Origin: DASVUC01 sp038237225
Lineage (GTDB): Bacteria; Planctomycetota; Phycisphaerae; Tepidisphaerales; Tepidisphaeraceae
Length of the DNA: 64,000 nt
Reading direction: 5' to 3'
Assembly (NCBI GenBank): GCA_038237225.1
Contig: JBBRYX010000020.1
Location: forward strand, 30,616-94,615
The notes under the pieces are model-generated. The model saw only the letters and a list, made by a program, of their open reading frames with translations. It did no database searches and was not told the DNA's origin. Shown piece by piece: positions 34,510-43,120 of this stretch. How positions within the stretch are numbered: the first letter of the stretch is position 1; each line of letters starts with the position of its first letter. The position numbers were made by a program, and so were the translations under genes.

Positions 34510-37500
34510 ATGAAGAAGGTCGCGCGGATTTTGGTGATCGCGACGCTGGCGGCGATGACGCTGGGGCAGCGCGCGCCGACGCCGAATGAGCCGGGGAAGG
34601 AACTGAATCAGGGCGTGTACGTGCGCGATTCCGGTGGCGCGGTCGAGAAGCTGGCGCTGGCCGAGCGGATGTCGCGGCTGAAGGAATGGGAAAAGGCCGC
34701 GGACCTGTATCAGGAGGTCCTCGATAAATACTCCGATCGCATCGTGAGCGTGGACAAGGACGGCGCAGCCGGCTCACGCTATGCGAATGTGACCGCGGTG
34801 GTGCAGGAGCGACTGGCCGTCTGGCCCGCAGAAGGGCTCGAGGTTTATCACCGGCGATTCGAAAGTGCGGCCGCCGCCTTGCTCGAAGCCGCGGGCATCG
34901 AAGACGCGGCCACGCTCAACCAGATTTGCGCTCGATATTTTGCGACCACCGCGGGAAAAACGGCGGCCATCCGCCTGGTGGAGCTGGATATCGAAAACGG
35001 CGACTTCGCGGCCGGCGCGTGGATGGGCGAGCGATTGCTCGCCTATCACCCCGAGCTTGGCGCCCAGCGGGCGCAGGTTCTTTTCGTCACCGGTCTCGCA
35101 GAGCATCTTGGGACGGACGCCGCTGTCCAGGCGAAGGCCGATGAGCTGAAGCAGAAGTTCCCGCAGGCAACCGGAAATATCCGCGGGAAGGATGTCGTGC
35201 TTGCCGATGAGCTGGCGAACGTGATCAAGACGCCCGCGCCCGTGGCTCACAGAGCGCCCGCCGATGGCTGGCCGATGTTCGGCGGCGATGCAACCCGCGG
35301 GCGCATCAGCGGCGCCACCGGCCGCGTCGGCGCCAAGCAGCGGCAGATTATGCTTTCCAAACACCCCAGCATGCCGGTGCTTCGCGCACCCATCCGGCAA
35401 CGCGCTCAACTGGAAGAAAGGCAGCTGCGCATCGCGGGCTTGAGCCTTGGCGTCATGCCCGTGATGGACCGTGGCGCGCTTTTTTTCCAGGACAACCAGT
35501 ACATCTACGCGCGCAACGTCGAGAGCGGAATGGCGCTGCCCGGCTGGCTCGCCACATACCCCGGCGAGCAGGATGGAAAGTACAGCTCGAGCATGCAGCC
35601 GATGCCGTCGAACACGCAAATGACGGTGACGGTGGCCGATCGAAGCGTCCTGGCAGTGGTTCGGCAATTCGAGCGCATCCCAACGCAGGACGGCGCCGGC
35701 GCGATCAACGACCTGTTGCAGCCGAACGGCGAAACGAAAATGGTTTGCCTCGACCGCGCAACCGGAATCGAGCGCTGGGCCGTGACCCCGCGGCAATTTG
35801 CGGATCAGAACCTGAAGCAGTTGGAGCTGAGCGGATCTCCGGTTGTCGTGGGCGACAACGTCTACATCAACGCCCGCGGCGGAAAGCCGATGCAGTTCGA
35901 GGAGTCCTACGTCCTGTGCCTCGGCGCCGGCGACGGTAAGCTGCGCTGGGCCTGCTACCTCGCAAGCGGAAACGCGGCCGGCAACATGATGGGCTTTACT
36001 TCGACGCCGAACAACGCATCGCACATCGCCTACGACGGAGGACGCCTGTACGTCTCCACCGAACTCGGCGCGGTCGCAAGCGTGGACGCATTCACCGGGC
36101 AGATTGTCTGGCTCAATCTCTATCCGCGCCCGCAGCAGAACTTCGCCGCGATGCAGGCTGGAATGCAGCAGCCGAACATGACCATAAGGAAGCCTTGGTC
36201 GCAGAATCCGGTCATCGTGAAGGACGGCAAAGTCTTCGCAATGCCATCCGATTCCAGGCACGCTCTCATCTACGAAGCGGGAACCGGCAAGGAGATCAAG
36301 CGCATTCTCATGGACACCTTCGACGGCGCTCGAACCCTTCTCGGCGTCAACGGCAACCAACTGATCGTGAACAGCGACGTGCGCGTGTTCTGCATCAATT
36401 GGGAAGCCTTCGCGCCGGAGAAGGCGCCGGAAGATGAGCTTCACTGGAAAGTCGGCCCGCTGGTCGGCACCGATGCCGGCGCCGATCGCAACAGCGACAC
36501 CATCCGCGGCCGCGGCTTCGTCACCGCGGATTCCGTCTTCATCACCACACAGTGGCGCCTGCATCGCATCTCGCTCAAGGGAGGCAAGACTGAAGACACC
36601 TACCCGGCAAAACTCGGCGTCTGGAGCGTGGACGAGGGACCTGGAAATGTACTGGTAACCCAGGATCACGTGATCATCGCCGGCGCGGACAGCGTCGATA
36701 TCTACACCGACATGGCGCTCGCCCGCGCGCGTCTCGATCAAGCCGTGCAGGCCAAGCCCAATGAGCCGAGCCCGAGGTTGGAATACGCGGAGGTCATGTT
36801 CGCGTCCGGCCAGTTCGATCTGGCGATGGGAAAATTGGACGAGGCGATCGGTTTGCTCGGCGGCGTGCAGTCCATGCGCCCCGGGCCCGAGCGGGATCGC
36901 GTTTTCTCAGATTCGCTCGCGTTTGCGCAGCGCATGTCCGACCCGCGAACCAGCACACCCGAGCGCATGGCGCAGACGGATCCGATGTTCGATCGCGCCG
37001 CTTCGGCGGCATATTCCCCCCAGCAGCACGTGAGCTACCGCGAGAGCCGGGCGCGCTTCGCCCATACCAAACATGATTTTGCCACCGAGCTCCGGCTCTG
37101 GCAGGAAGTCCTCGCGCAGTCCCCGTGGCGCAACGTCATGGTGATGCGTGAAGGCGCGGTGCCAGCAGCGGCCTGGATGATCGCCGAGCGCGCGGTGATC
37201 GAACTGGTTCGCACGCGCCGCGAGTTGTACGACCCCTATGAAAAGCTGGCCGCTGATGCCCTGGCCGCCGCGATGAACGCCCACGATGCCGAGCAGCTCA
37301 AGAACGTGGCCCAGGTCTTCCCCGTGGCAAAGGTCGCCCCCGATGCGCTCTTCGCGGCCGCCGAAGCCTATGAGCTTTCCAACAATCCGCGCCAGGCGAC
37401 GCGCGTGCTGAACCAGATTTATCGCAAGTATCTCAGCGTCGATAAATCTCGCGTCATCGAAGCGCAGGCCCGAAACTATCTCGCACTGCCCGGCGGAGTA

Positions 37501-39111
37501 GGAATCGCCATCGGCAGATTGCTCGAAGGCGCAAGGCTCGGCAACGCGAAGCTCAAGCAGCCGATCAAGATGCCCGATGGAACGGCGCTTCGCGGGTCAA
37601 CTTTCGCCGAAGCTGCGAATCTGCTCCAGCAGTTCAGTTCGCAATTGGCCAGCGCCACCCTTCCCGACTTCAAGCTGAAGATGCCGCGCGGCGACGGTGA
37701 CAGCGCCTTTCTACCCGAGAAACCCGAGACGCTGATCAGCGACGTCGACAAGCTGCTGAAGCCCGACCGGGATTTGCAGAGTTACGCGCGCAACGATCGG
37801 CTCGTGACCTGGGCCACCGGAAAGGGATTGTCGATCTATCCCATCGGCAAGAATCAGCCGCTGGGAACGGATTCGCAGATCAAGGACCCGCCCAAGGGCA
37901 TCGCCTGGGCAGGAAACGATCTGGTCGTCTGGTCAACCGATGCCGCGGGCAAGCTAACCCTCGTCTCGGGGGATCACGCCGCGACGAAGTGGGAGCTTTC
38001 GGTGAAAGCGCTGCCCAAGCTCGAAGTAACCCTCGACGAGCAGGCCACCGATGAATCCATGGGCCCCGCAAATGCGCTCGAAGGAAACGGCCTGCGGGCG
38101 CAGGCGGCGCGAATCGCGATGCAGCAGCGGCGGCTGGCAATCCAGGCCGCCCGGGCGCCCGAAGCCGGCGAGACCATCGAACACGTCCTCCCCATCGGCG
38201 ATCGCGTCATCGTCGGAACATCCACCGGCCGCGTGCTCGCGGTCGAACTGTCAAATGGTCAAATCGCCTGGCAGGCGCGCGTCGCCGAACTTGGCATCGA
38301 TCAATTGCTGGCAAACGACGACTTCGTCGCCGTCCGAATGATCGGCGATGTCGGCGCCGAGATCGTCGCGATGGAAGCCGTCAACGGCCAGGTCGTGATG
38401 CGCCGCAGCTTCGCGGAAACGCCGCCGCAGAACATGGCCCTCGCCCCCGATGGAACGCTCGTCTGGTCGATGCCGGATCGCGTTTTTGGCAAGGATCTTT
38501 ACGAGCCGGAGAAGGTCCTGAAGTTCGGCGATCGCGTCATGAGCGGCGGCGGACAGATGTTCAACGGTGCGATTGCGGCCGATCAACTCGTCGTCACCGA
38601 TGGCAAGATCCTCGCGCTCAGCGACATGGGGCAAATGGTTCGCGTGCTCTCGCTGGAAGGCGGGCGCGACATCGGCCAGCCCATCGCCACCAAGGCTTCA
38701 GCTTCTGATAACTGGAACGTCTGGCTCCGCGTGCTCGGTCCCCGGCTCTACATCGTCAGCCGCAGGACCGTCTGCGGACGAAACCTCAACGATGTCGACG
38801 ATACCTGGGACGGCCAGGCCGATCTGACGGCGCCGGTCATGAGCGAAGCGTTCTTCGGCAAAAAGCACGTCGTGCTCCTCGGCCAGGTCACTCCGGCAAA
38901 TGTCCCCATGCCCGGCGCGGCAAGACACTGGCTTACCGGCTATTCCCGAGCCCCCGTCGGGAACGGCTCCACCAGGGAATCCGGTATGCTCGAGTTCAGC
39001 GAACCCGTCATCCACCCCGCCGGAATCGACCAATGGCAACCCGTCGACGGCGGCTTCTACTACCGCACTCTCGACCGAAAACTGCATTTTCTCCAAGGCG
39101 CCGGCGAATAA
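34510..39111 (+). CDS. Giant exported PQQ-like beta-propeller / TPR protein
   Basis: 1533 residues from ATG 34510 (MKKVARILVIATLAAM), chosen because it begins a signal peptide; an ATG five codons earlier overlaps mtnP. Order: TPR-like helical region at ~30-230 (RMSRLKEWEKAADLYQEVLD); first PQQ-like propeller at ~250-700 (GWPMFGGDATRG, MVCLDRATGIERWAV, YVLCLGAGDGKLRW, ASVDAFTGQIVWLNL); a second TPR block at ~735-1000 (YAEVMFASGQFDLAMGKLDEA); and a second propeller at ~1080-1525 (AVELSNGQIAWQARV, VVMRRSFAE). Two propellers plus two TPR blocks suggest a periplasmic scaffold. PQQ cofactor binding is not evident. Such proteins recur in planctomycetes without known function. Confidence 0.88.
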   Translation: MKKVARILVIATLAAMTLGQRAPTPNEPGKELNQGVYVRDSGGAVEKLALAERMSRLKEWEKAADLYQEVLDKYSDRIVSVDKDGAAGSRYANVTAVVQERLAVWPAEGLEVYHRRFESAAAALLEAAGIEDAATLNQICARYFATTAGKTAAIRLVELDIENGDFAAGAWMGERLLAYHPELGAQRAQVLFVTGLAEHLGTDAAVQAKADELKQKFPQATGNIRGKDVVLADELANVIKTPAPVAHRAPADGWPMFGGDATRGRISGATGRVGAKQRQIMLSKHPSMPVLRAPIRQRAQLEERQLRIAGLSLGVMPVMDRGALFFQDNQYIYARNVESGMALPGWLATYPGEQDGKYSSSMQPMPSNTQMTVTVADRSVLAVVRQFERIPTQDGAGAINDLLQPNGETKMVCLDRATGIERWAVTPRQFADQNLKQLELSGSPVVVGDNVYINARGGKPMQFEESYVLCLGAGDGKLRWACYLASGNAAGNMMGFTSTPNNASHIAYDGGRLYVSTELGAVASVDAFTGQIVWLNLYPRPQQNFAAMQAGMQQPNMTIRKPWSQNPVIVKDGKVFAMPSDSRHALIYEAGTGKEIKRILMDTFDGARTLLGVNGNQLIVNSDVRVFCINWEAFAPEKAPEDELHWKVGPLVGTDAGADRNSDTIRGRGFVTADSVFITTQWRLHRISLKGGKTEDTYPAKLGVWSVDEGPGNVLVTQDHVIIAGADSVDIYTDMALARARLDQAVQAKPNEPSPRLEYAEVMFASGQFDLAMGKLDEAIGLLGGVQSMRPGPERDRVFSDSLAFAQRMSDPRTSTPERMAQTDPMFDRAASAAYSPQQHVSYRESRARFAHTKHDFATELRLWQEVLAQSPWRNVMVMREGAVPAAAWMIAERAVIELVRTRRELYDPYEKLAADALAAAMNAHDAEQLKNVAQVFPVAKVAPDALFAAAEAYELSNNPRQATRVLNQIYRKYLSVDKSRVIEAQARNYLALPGGVGIAIGRLLEGARLGNAKLKQPIKMPDGTALRGSTFAEAANLLQQFSSQLASATLPDFKLKMPRGDGDSAFLPEKPETLISDVDKLLKPDRDLQSYARNDRLVTWATGKGLSIYPIGKNQPLGTDSQIKDPPKGIAWAGNDLVVWSTDAAGKLTLVSGDHAATKWELSVKALPKLEVTLDEQATDESMGPANALEGNGLRAQAARIAMQQRRLAIQAARAPEAGETIEHVLPIGDRVIVGTSTGRVLAVELSNGQIAWQARVAELGIDQLLANDDFVAVRMIGDVGAEIVAMEAVNGQVVMRRSFAETPPQNMALAPDGTLVWSMPDRVFGKDLYEPEKVLKFGDRVMSGGGQMFNGAIAADQLVVTDGKILALSDMGQMVRVLSLEGGRDIGQPIATKASASDNWNVWLRVLGPRLYIVSRRTVCGRNLNDVDDTWDGQADLTAPVMSEAFFGKKHVVLLGQVTPANVPMPGAARHWLTGYSRAPVGNGSTRESGMLEFSEPVIHPAGIDQWQPVDGGFYYRTLDRKLHFLQGAGE

Positions 39112-39134
39112 GAGCCTGCACCGCATGGACCGTC

Positions 39135-39231
39135 GTCGTAGATCCGACGCCTGCGTCGCGGTCGCGGCGCAGCGAATTAAGGGTGATGTCAACGCTTCGC
39201 GTCAACCGCGACACAGGCGTCGCCCCTACAA
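39135..39231. repeat. Dispersed repeat, family C/B hybrid
   Basis: CGACGCCTGCGTCGCGGTCG at the left, a CGACACAGGCGTCGCCCCTAC end at the right and GCGCAGCGAATT between; inverted arms. Lies between the PQQ/TPR and NFU genes. Confidence 0.75.
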
Positions 39232-39289
39232 AGTTGTCCCCGGCACCAGCTGCCTCTATAATCTTGGCTTGGCTTGTTGAGGTACTCCC

Positions 39290-39547
39290 ATGGCCACCGA
39301 GGCGCCCGCATCAATTCATCCCCTGCGCGACCGGGTTCAAAACGTCATCAACCTGATCCGTCCCGCGGTGCAGGCCGACGGTGGCGATGTCGAACTGGTC
39401 GAGGTCTCAGGGGAAGGCCTGGTTTCGATCCGCTATCACGGCGCCTGTCATGGATGCCCCAGCAGCACCATGACCTTGAAGGACGGGATCGAGAAAAATC
39501 TCAAAGAGCGCGTGCCGGAAGTCACGCAGGTAATCTCCGTTCCGTAG
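39290..39547 (+). CDS. NifU-like C-terminal (NFU) iron-sulfur scaffold protein
   Basis: 85 residues, the minimal NFU domain. DRVQNVINLIRPAVQADGGDVELVEV is the family signature and CHGCPSSTMTLKDGIEKNL contains the CxxC that binds the transferable Fe-S cluster. It may serve maturation of the Fe-S proteins encoded downstream (ActB) and elsewhere; that link is inference. It ends 5 bases before tadA, so the two are likely co-transcribed. Confidence 0.95.
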   Translation: MATEAPASIHPLRDRVQNVINLIRPAVQADGGDVELVEVSGEGLVSIRYHGACHGCPSSTMTLKDGIEKNLKERVPEVTQVISVP

Positions 39548-39552
39548 TGGGG

Positions 39553-40029
39553 ATGAACACAGATCAAATTGACGCCTGGATGACCGAAGCGATCGTTGAA
39601 GCGAACGCGGCGCTGGCGGACGGCGAAGTGCCGATCGGCTGCGTGATCGTCCACGAGCCAACCGGAAAAATCGTCGGTCGGGGGCACAACCAACGCGAGA
39701 CACATGATGACCCAACCGCGCATGCGGAACTGACCGCCATTCGCGCCGCCGCTCGTGAATTGGGAAGCTGGAGACTGCTCGACTGCACGCTCGTGGTCAC
39801 GCTCGAGCCCTGCCCGATGTGCGCCGGCGCGATCGTGCTGGCAAGAATCCCCAAGCTCGTCTATGGCTGCAATGATCCCAAAGCCGGCGCGGTGAGGACC
39901 CTCTACCGCATCTGCGATGATGATCGGCTCAATCATCGCGTGCAGATTCATGACGGCATCAGATCGCAAGAGTGTGCCGAATTGCTCAGACAGTTTTTCC
40001 GCTCCCAGCGCGCCCTCGGAAAAAAGTAA
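39553..40029 (+). CDS. tadA: tRNA-specific adenosine deaminase
   Basis: 158 residues from ATG 39553. Deaminates A34 of tRNA-Arg(ACG) to inosine. The zinc deaminase motifs are present: PTAHAELTAIRAAA (HAE) and TLEPCPMCAGAIVLARI (PCxxC), followed by YGCNDPKAGAVRTLY, a TadA-specific segment. Upstream in-frame sequence reads through the NFU gene and is rejected. The substrate cannot be distinguished from a guanine deaminase by motif alone, but length and the GAV segment favour TadA. Confidence 0.93.
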   Translation: MNTDQIDAWMTEAIVEANAALADGEVPIGCVIVHEPTGKIVGRGHNQRETHDDPTAHAELTAIRAAARELGSWRLLDCTLVVTLEPCPMCAGAIVLARIPKLVYGCNDPKAGAVRTLYRICDDDRLNHRVQIHDGIRSQECAELLRQFFRSQRALGKK

Positions 40030-40078
40030 GGTGGGCGCCGTCCACCTCAATAACGCCGTGGGCAATGCCCACCCTACA
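40028..40078. repeat. Dispersed palindrome, family D (GGTGGGCGCCGTCCACC)
   Basis: Two hairpins, GGTGGGCGCCGTCCACC and GTGGGCAATGCCCAC, end in CCTAC. It directly follows the tadA stop. Only one member seen in the window. Confidence 0.75.
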
Positions 40079-40093
40079 AGACATAATGCATCC

Positions 40094-40891
40094 GTGCCCG
40101 ATCGCCATCTACAATTGACGCAGAAGTGCAACCGCCCCCCCGCCTACGCGCTCCGAGCCCTCGGCCGAAACAACCTCCCCGAAACCGTCGACGCCGGCGG
40201 CATAAAGTTTCACCTCACCCAAACCGTAAAGCACGATTTCTGGGCAGCCACCGGTTTCTACTTCGGCGAGAACGGTAAAAAAGCCGTTCTCAAGATTGCC
40301 CGCATCGAGCCCTACGCCGGCATACCGCTTAGTTGGGCCGGCAGATTCCTCCGCTCCCGCGAGTTGCGGTTCTATCGGGCCCTGTCGGATATCCAAAACG
40401 TGCCCGCCGTGCTCGGAGAAATCGGCAACACCGGATTCCTCCATGAGTTCGTGGAAGGTCATCCTCTCGACAAAAACGAATCCCTCCCCGACACCTTCTT
40501 CGCCGATCTGATGACGCTCATCCACCAACTGCACCAGCGCCGCATCGCCTACGTCGACGCGAACAAACCCCAGAATATCCTTCTCGGCGACGACGGCCGA
40601 CCGCACCTGATCGACTTCCAGATCAGTTGGGATCTGCATGAACTCGGCAACTGGTGGGGCAACCGCTGGTGGCTCCGCCGGCTCCAGGAATCCGACATCT
40701 ATCACGTCCTCAAGCACAAGAAACACATGCGCCCGGACCAGCTTTCCGAAGAAGAACGCCGGCGCGTCCAGAACCGAGGCATCCTCATCGACCTGCACCG
40801 CATCATCATCAAGCCGTATCGCAAATTGCGCAAAGCCTACTTCAAGCGCCTCAAGGATTCCGGCAGATTGCTCCCCGAAGGCAGCAAGTGA
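40094..40891 (+). CDS. Protein kinase-like / lipopolysaccharide kinase-type protein
   Basis: 265 residues from GTG 40094 (VPDRHLQLTQK), the first start after the family D repeat; the start is uncertain. Kinase-fold landmarks: AVLKIARIE (putative VAIK lysine), LHEFVEGHPLD, YVDANKPQNILLGDDGRP (catalytic Asp then Asn) and LIDFQ in the DFG position. This pattern fits the LPS-core kinase / RIO-like family rather than eukaryotic-type Ser/Thr kinases. The C-terminus is strongly basic (RKLRKAYFKRLKDSG). Target unknown. It lies 79 bases before ndh. Confidence 0.75.
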   Translation: MPDRHLQLTQKCNRPPAYALRALGRNNLPETVDAGGIKFHLTQTVKHDFWAATGFYFGENGKKAVLKIARIEPYAGIPLSWAGRFLRSRELRFYRALSDIQNVPAVLGEIGNTGFLHEFVEGHPLDKNESLPDTFFADLMTLIHQLHQRRIAYVDANKPQNILLGDDGRPHLIDFQISWDLHELGNWWGNRWWLRRLQESDIYHVLKHKKHMRPDQLSEEERRRVQNRGILIDLHRIIIKPYRKLRKAYFKRLKDSGRLLPEGSK

Positions 40892-40970
40892 CCGCGGGAT
40901 CCCAATACATCGGCTAAAGCTGACCCGACCTCAGGGAGCGAGTCTTCGACCTGCCGACTATACTCCCCCC

Positions 40971-42293
40971 ATGGCAACCCGGATCGTCATTCTCGGCGGC
41001 GGCTTCGCAGGTGTCTACACCGCCCGCCATCTCGAGAAGTTGACCAAACACCAGCCTGACGTCCAGATCACCCTCGTCAGCCGAAACAACTATTTCCTGA
41101 TCACCCCTCTGCTCTTCGAGGCCGGCTCCGGCGTCCTGGAACCCCGCCATTCGGTCAATCCCATTCGCAGCCTGCTCGGTAGGACGAAATTCATTGAGGC
41201 CGAGGTGCAGCGCATCGATCTGGAAAAGCGGGTGGTTCATTCAAAACTGGTGATGCGCGAGCCGCTGGAGATCCCCTACGATCAACTGGTGCTCGCCGTC
41301 GGCGGCGTTACCAACACCCGCATCATCAAAGGCGCCGAACACGCCCTCACCTTCAAAACCCTCGCCGATGCCATCACCCTCCGAAACAAGATCATCCAAC
41401 TCTTCGAGCAGGCCGATGTCGAGACCGATCCACAGCGCAAGAAGGCCCTGCTGACTTTCGTCATCATCGGCGGCGGTTTCGTCGGCGTCGAACTGACGGG
41501 AGAGCTGGAGGCATTTACGGAGCGACTGGCCGCGATCTACCCGAACATCAACAAGCCCGAAATCCGTATCGAGCTGATCGAAGCAGCGGGAAGAATCGCC
41601 CCCGAGTTCGATGAGAAGCTCGTCGATTACGCATCCGCGCTCCTCACCCGGCGCGGCGTCAACATCCGGGTCAACGCCAAGGTGGATGCGGTCGAACCCG
41701 GCCACGTGAAACTTCCCACCGGCGAAGTCATTCCCGCCGAAACGGTCGTCATCGCAACCGGCGTCGTGCCAGCGCCGGTGGTCAGAGAACTCGATGTCGA
41801 AAAGGATCGTCGTGGTGCAATTGTTGTAGCTGCGACCATGCGATCCGAAACCAGACCCGAGCTTTGGGCGCTCGGCGATTGCGCCTCAATTCCCAGCCCT
41901 TCCGGAAAACCCTACCCCGCGCTCGCCCAGCACGCCCTGCGCGAGGCCAAGGTGCTCGCCGCCAACATCGCCGCCAGCTTAAACGGTGATGAACTCAAGC
42001 CCTTCGTCTACGAAACCGTCGGAAATCTCGCCGCTCTGGGCCATTATCGCGGCGTCGGTAAAATCTACGGCATCCGAATCAAAGGCTTCATCGCATGGTG
42101 GGTCTGGCGATCCTACTACCTCATGCAAATGCCCCAATGGCGCCGCCGCATCCGCGTCATGGTCGATTGGACCGTCGCAATTCTCTTCGGCAGCGACATC
42201 GTCCAACTCGACCTGACCCCAGAATGTATCCCGCAACAAGAAGCCCGCAATGACCCCGCCCCCCCCCCGATAACGCACTCAACTCCGCGATAA
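40971..42293 (+). CDS. ndh: Type II NADH:quinone oxidoreductase (NDH-2)
   Basis: 440 residues from ATG 40971. A peripheral membrane flavoprotein passing electrons from NADH to quinone without proton pumping. FAD site RIVILGGGFAGVYTARHLE; NADH site VIIGGGFVGVELTGELEAF; LWALGDCASIP near the flavin; and a hydrophobic, amphipathic C-terminal region (IAWWVWRSYYLMQMPQW) that would seat it on the membrane. Placed directly upstream of the alternative complex III and caa3 genes, it would supply their quinol. Whether it shares their transcript is not decidable; the gap to actA is 170 bases and holds a family C repeat. Confidence 0.92.
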   Translation: MATRIVILGGGFAGVYTARHLEKLTKHQPDVQITLVSRNNYFLITPLLFEAGSGVLEPRHSVNPIRSLLGRTKFIEAEVQRIDLEKRVVHSKLVMREPLEIPYDQLVLAVGGVTNTRIIKGAEHALTFKTLADAITLRNKIIQLFEQADVETDPQRKKALLTFVIIGGGFVGVELTGELEAFTERLAAIYPNINKPEIRIELIEAAGRIAPEFDEKLVDYASALLTRRGVNIRVNAKVDAVEPGHVKLPTGEVIPAETVVIATGVVPAPVVRELDVEKDRRGAIVVAATMRSETRPELWALGDCASIPSPSGKPYPALAQHALREAKVLAANIAASLNGDELKPFVYETVGNLAALGHYRGVGKIYGIRIKGFIAWWVWRSYYLMQMPQWRRRIRVMVDWTVAILFGSDIVQLDLTPECIPQQEARNDPAPPPITHSTPR

Positions 42294-42333
42294 CCTTAAA
42301 TGCAACGACGCCATCGCCGACCTCCCAATCCAT

Positions 42334-42377
42334 GTAGTGGCGACGCCTGCGTCGCGGCGCGGCGCAGCCGCGATTAC
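42334..42377. repeat. Dispersed repeat, family C
   Basis: GTAGTGGCGACGCCTGCGTC opening, CGCAGCCGCGATTAC ending. Lies between ndh and actA. Confidence 0.75.
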
Positions 42378-42463
42378 GCTCGCCTCCAGAATAGCATCGT
42401 ACGCTCCAGAAAATTTGTATCTTCCAGACCCCCACGTCCGCGCCTTACCATCGGCACCTTCGC

Positions 42464-43120
42464 ATGTCGCAAATCTTTCACCCGGCTATGAACGTCGTTT
42501 CGCGCGCCAGCATCTTTGGCTTCGTCTTCTTCCTCATCTTCATCGGCTGGGTCGGCGCAACCCTCGATCGCTCGCCTTATACGACCGGCCAGGGGATCGT
42601 AAAGGATCAGCCTGTCCCCTTCTCCCACGAGCATCACGTCGGCGGATTGGGGATCGACTGCCGCTATTGCCATACCTCCGTCGAGCAATCACGCTTCGCC
42701 GGCATGCCGCCCACCAAAACCTGCATGACCTGCCACTCGCAGATCTGGACCAACGCCCAAATCCTCGAGCCCGTCCGCGAAAGCTGGCGCACCTCCCAAC
42801 CCATTCCATGGGTTCGCGTCCACAACCTCCCGGATTACGCTTACTTCAACCACGCCATCCACGTCAACAAAGGCGTCGGATGCAACACCTGCCACGGGCC
42901 TGTCAACAGCATGCCGCTCATGGTCCAGTACTCCAGCCTGCAAATGCGCTGGTGCCTCGAATGCCACCGCGAACCCGAAAAATACATCCGACCGAGAGAC
43001 CAGGTCTTCAACATGAACTACATCACCCCTCCAAACCAGATGGTGCTCGGCAAATCTCTCGTTGAAAAATACCACGTGAAGAAGGAGCAGCTCACCAACT
43101 GCTCAGTGTGTCATCGATGA
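42464..43120 (+). CDS. actA: Alternative complex III subunit ActA, pentahaem cytochrome c
   Basis: 218 residues. One N-terminal membrane helix (~15-35) and five c-type haem motifs: CRYCH (66), CMTCH (87), CNTCH (140), CLECH (164) and CSVCH (213). ActA carries five haems and takes part in electron transfer within the quinol oxidoreductase. The stop overlaps the actB start by four bases (ATGA), and no strong ribosome binding site is seen before the ATG; a second ATG nine codons in is an alternative. First gene of the act operon. Confidence 0.95.
   Translation: MSQIFHPAMNVVSRASIFGFVFFLIFIGWVGATLDRSPYTTGQGIVKDQPVPFSHEHHVGGLGIDCRYCHTSVEQSRFAGMPPTKTCMTCHSQIWTNAQILEPVRESWRTSQPIPWVRVHNLPDYAYFNHAIHVNKGVGCNTCHGPVNSMPLMVQYSSLQMRWCLECHREPEKYIRPRDQVFNMNYITPPNQMVLGKSLVEKYHVKKEQLTNCSVCHR

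Noticed and set aside
34774..36741. A 655-codon reverse frame
   Set aside because: Antisense of the PQQ/TPR gene with no domain; the forward gene has signal peptide, TPR and propeller motifs.
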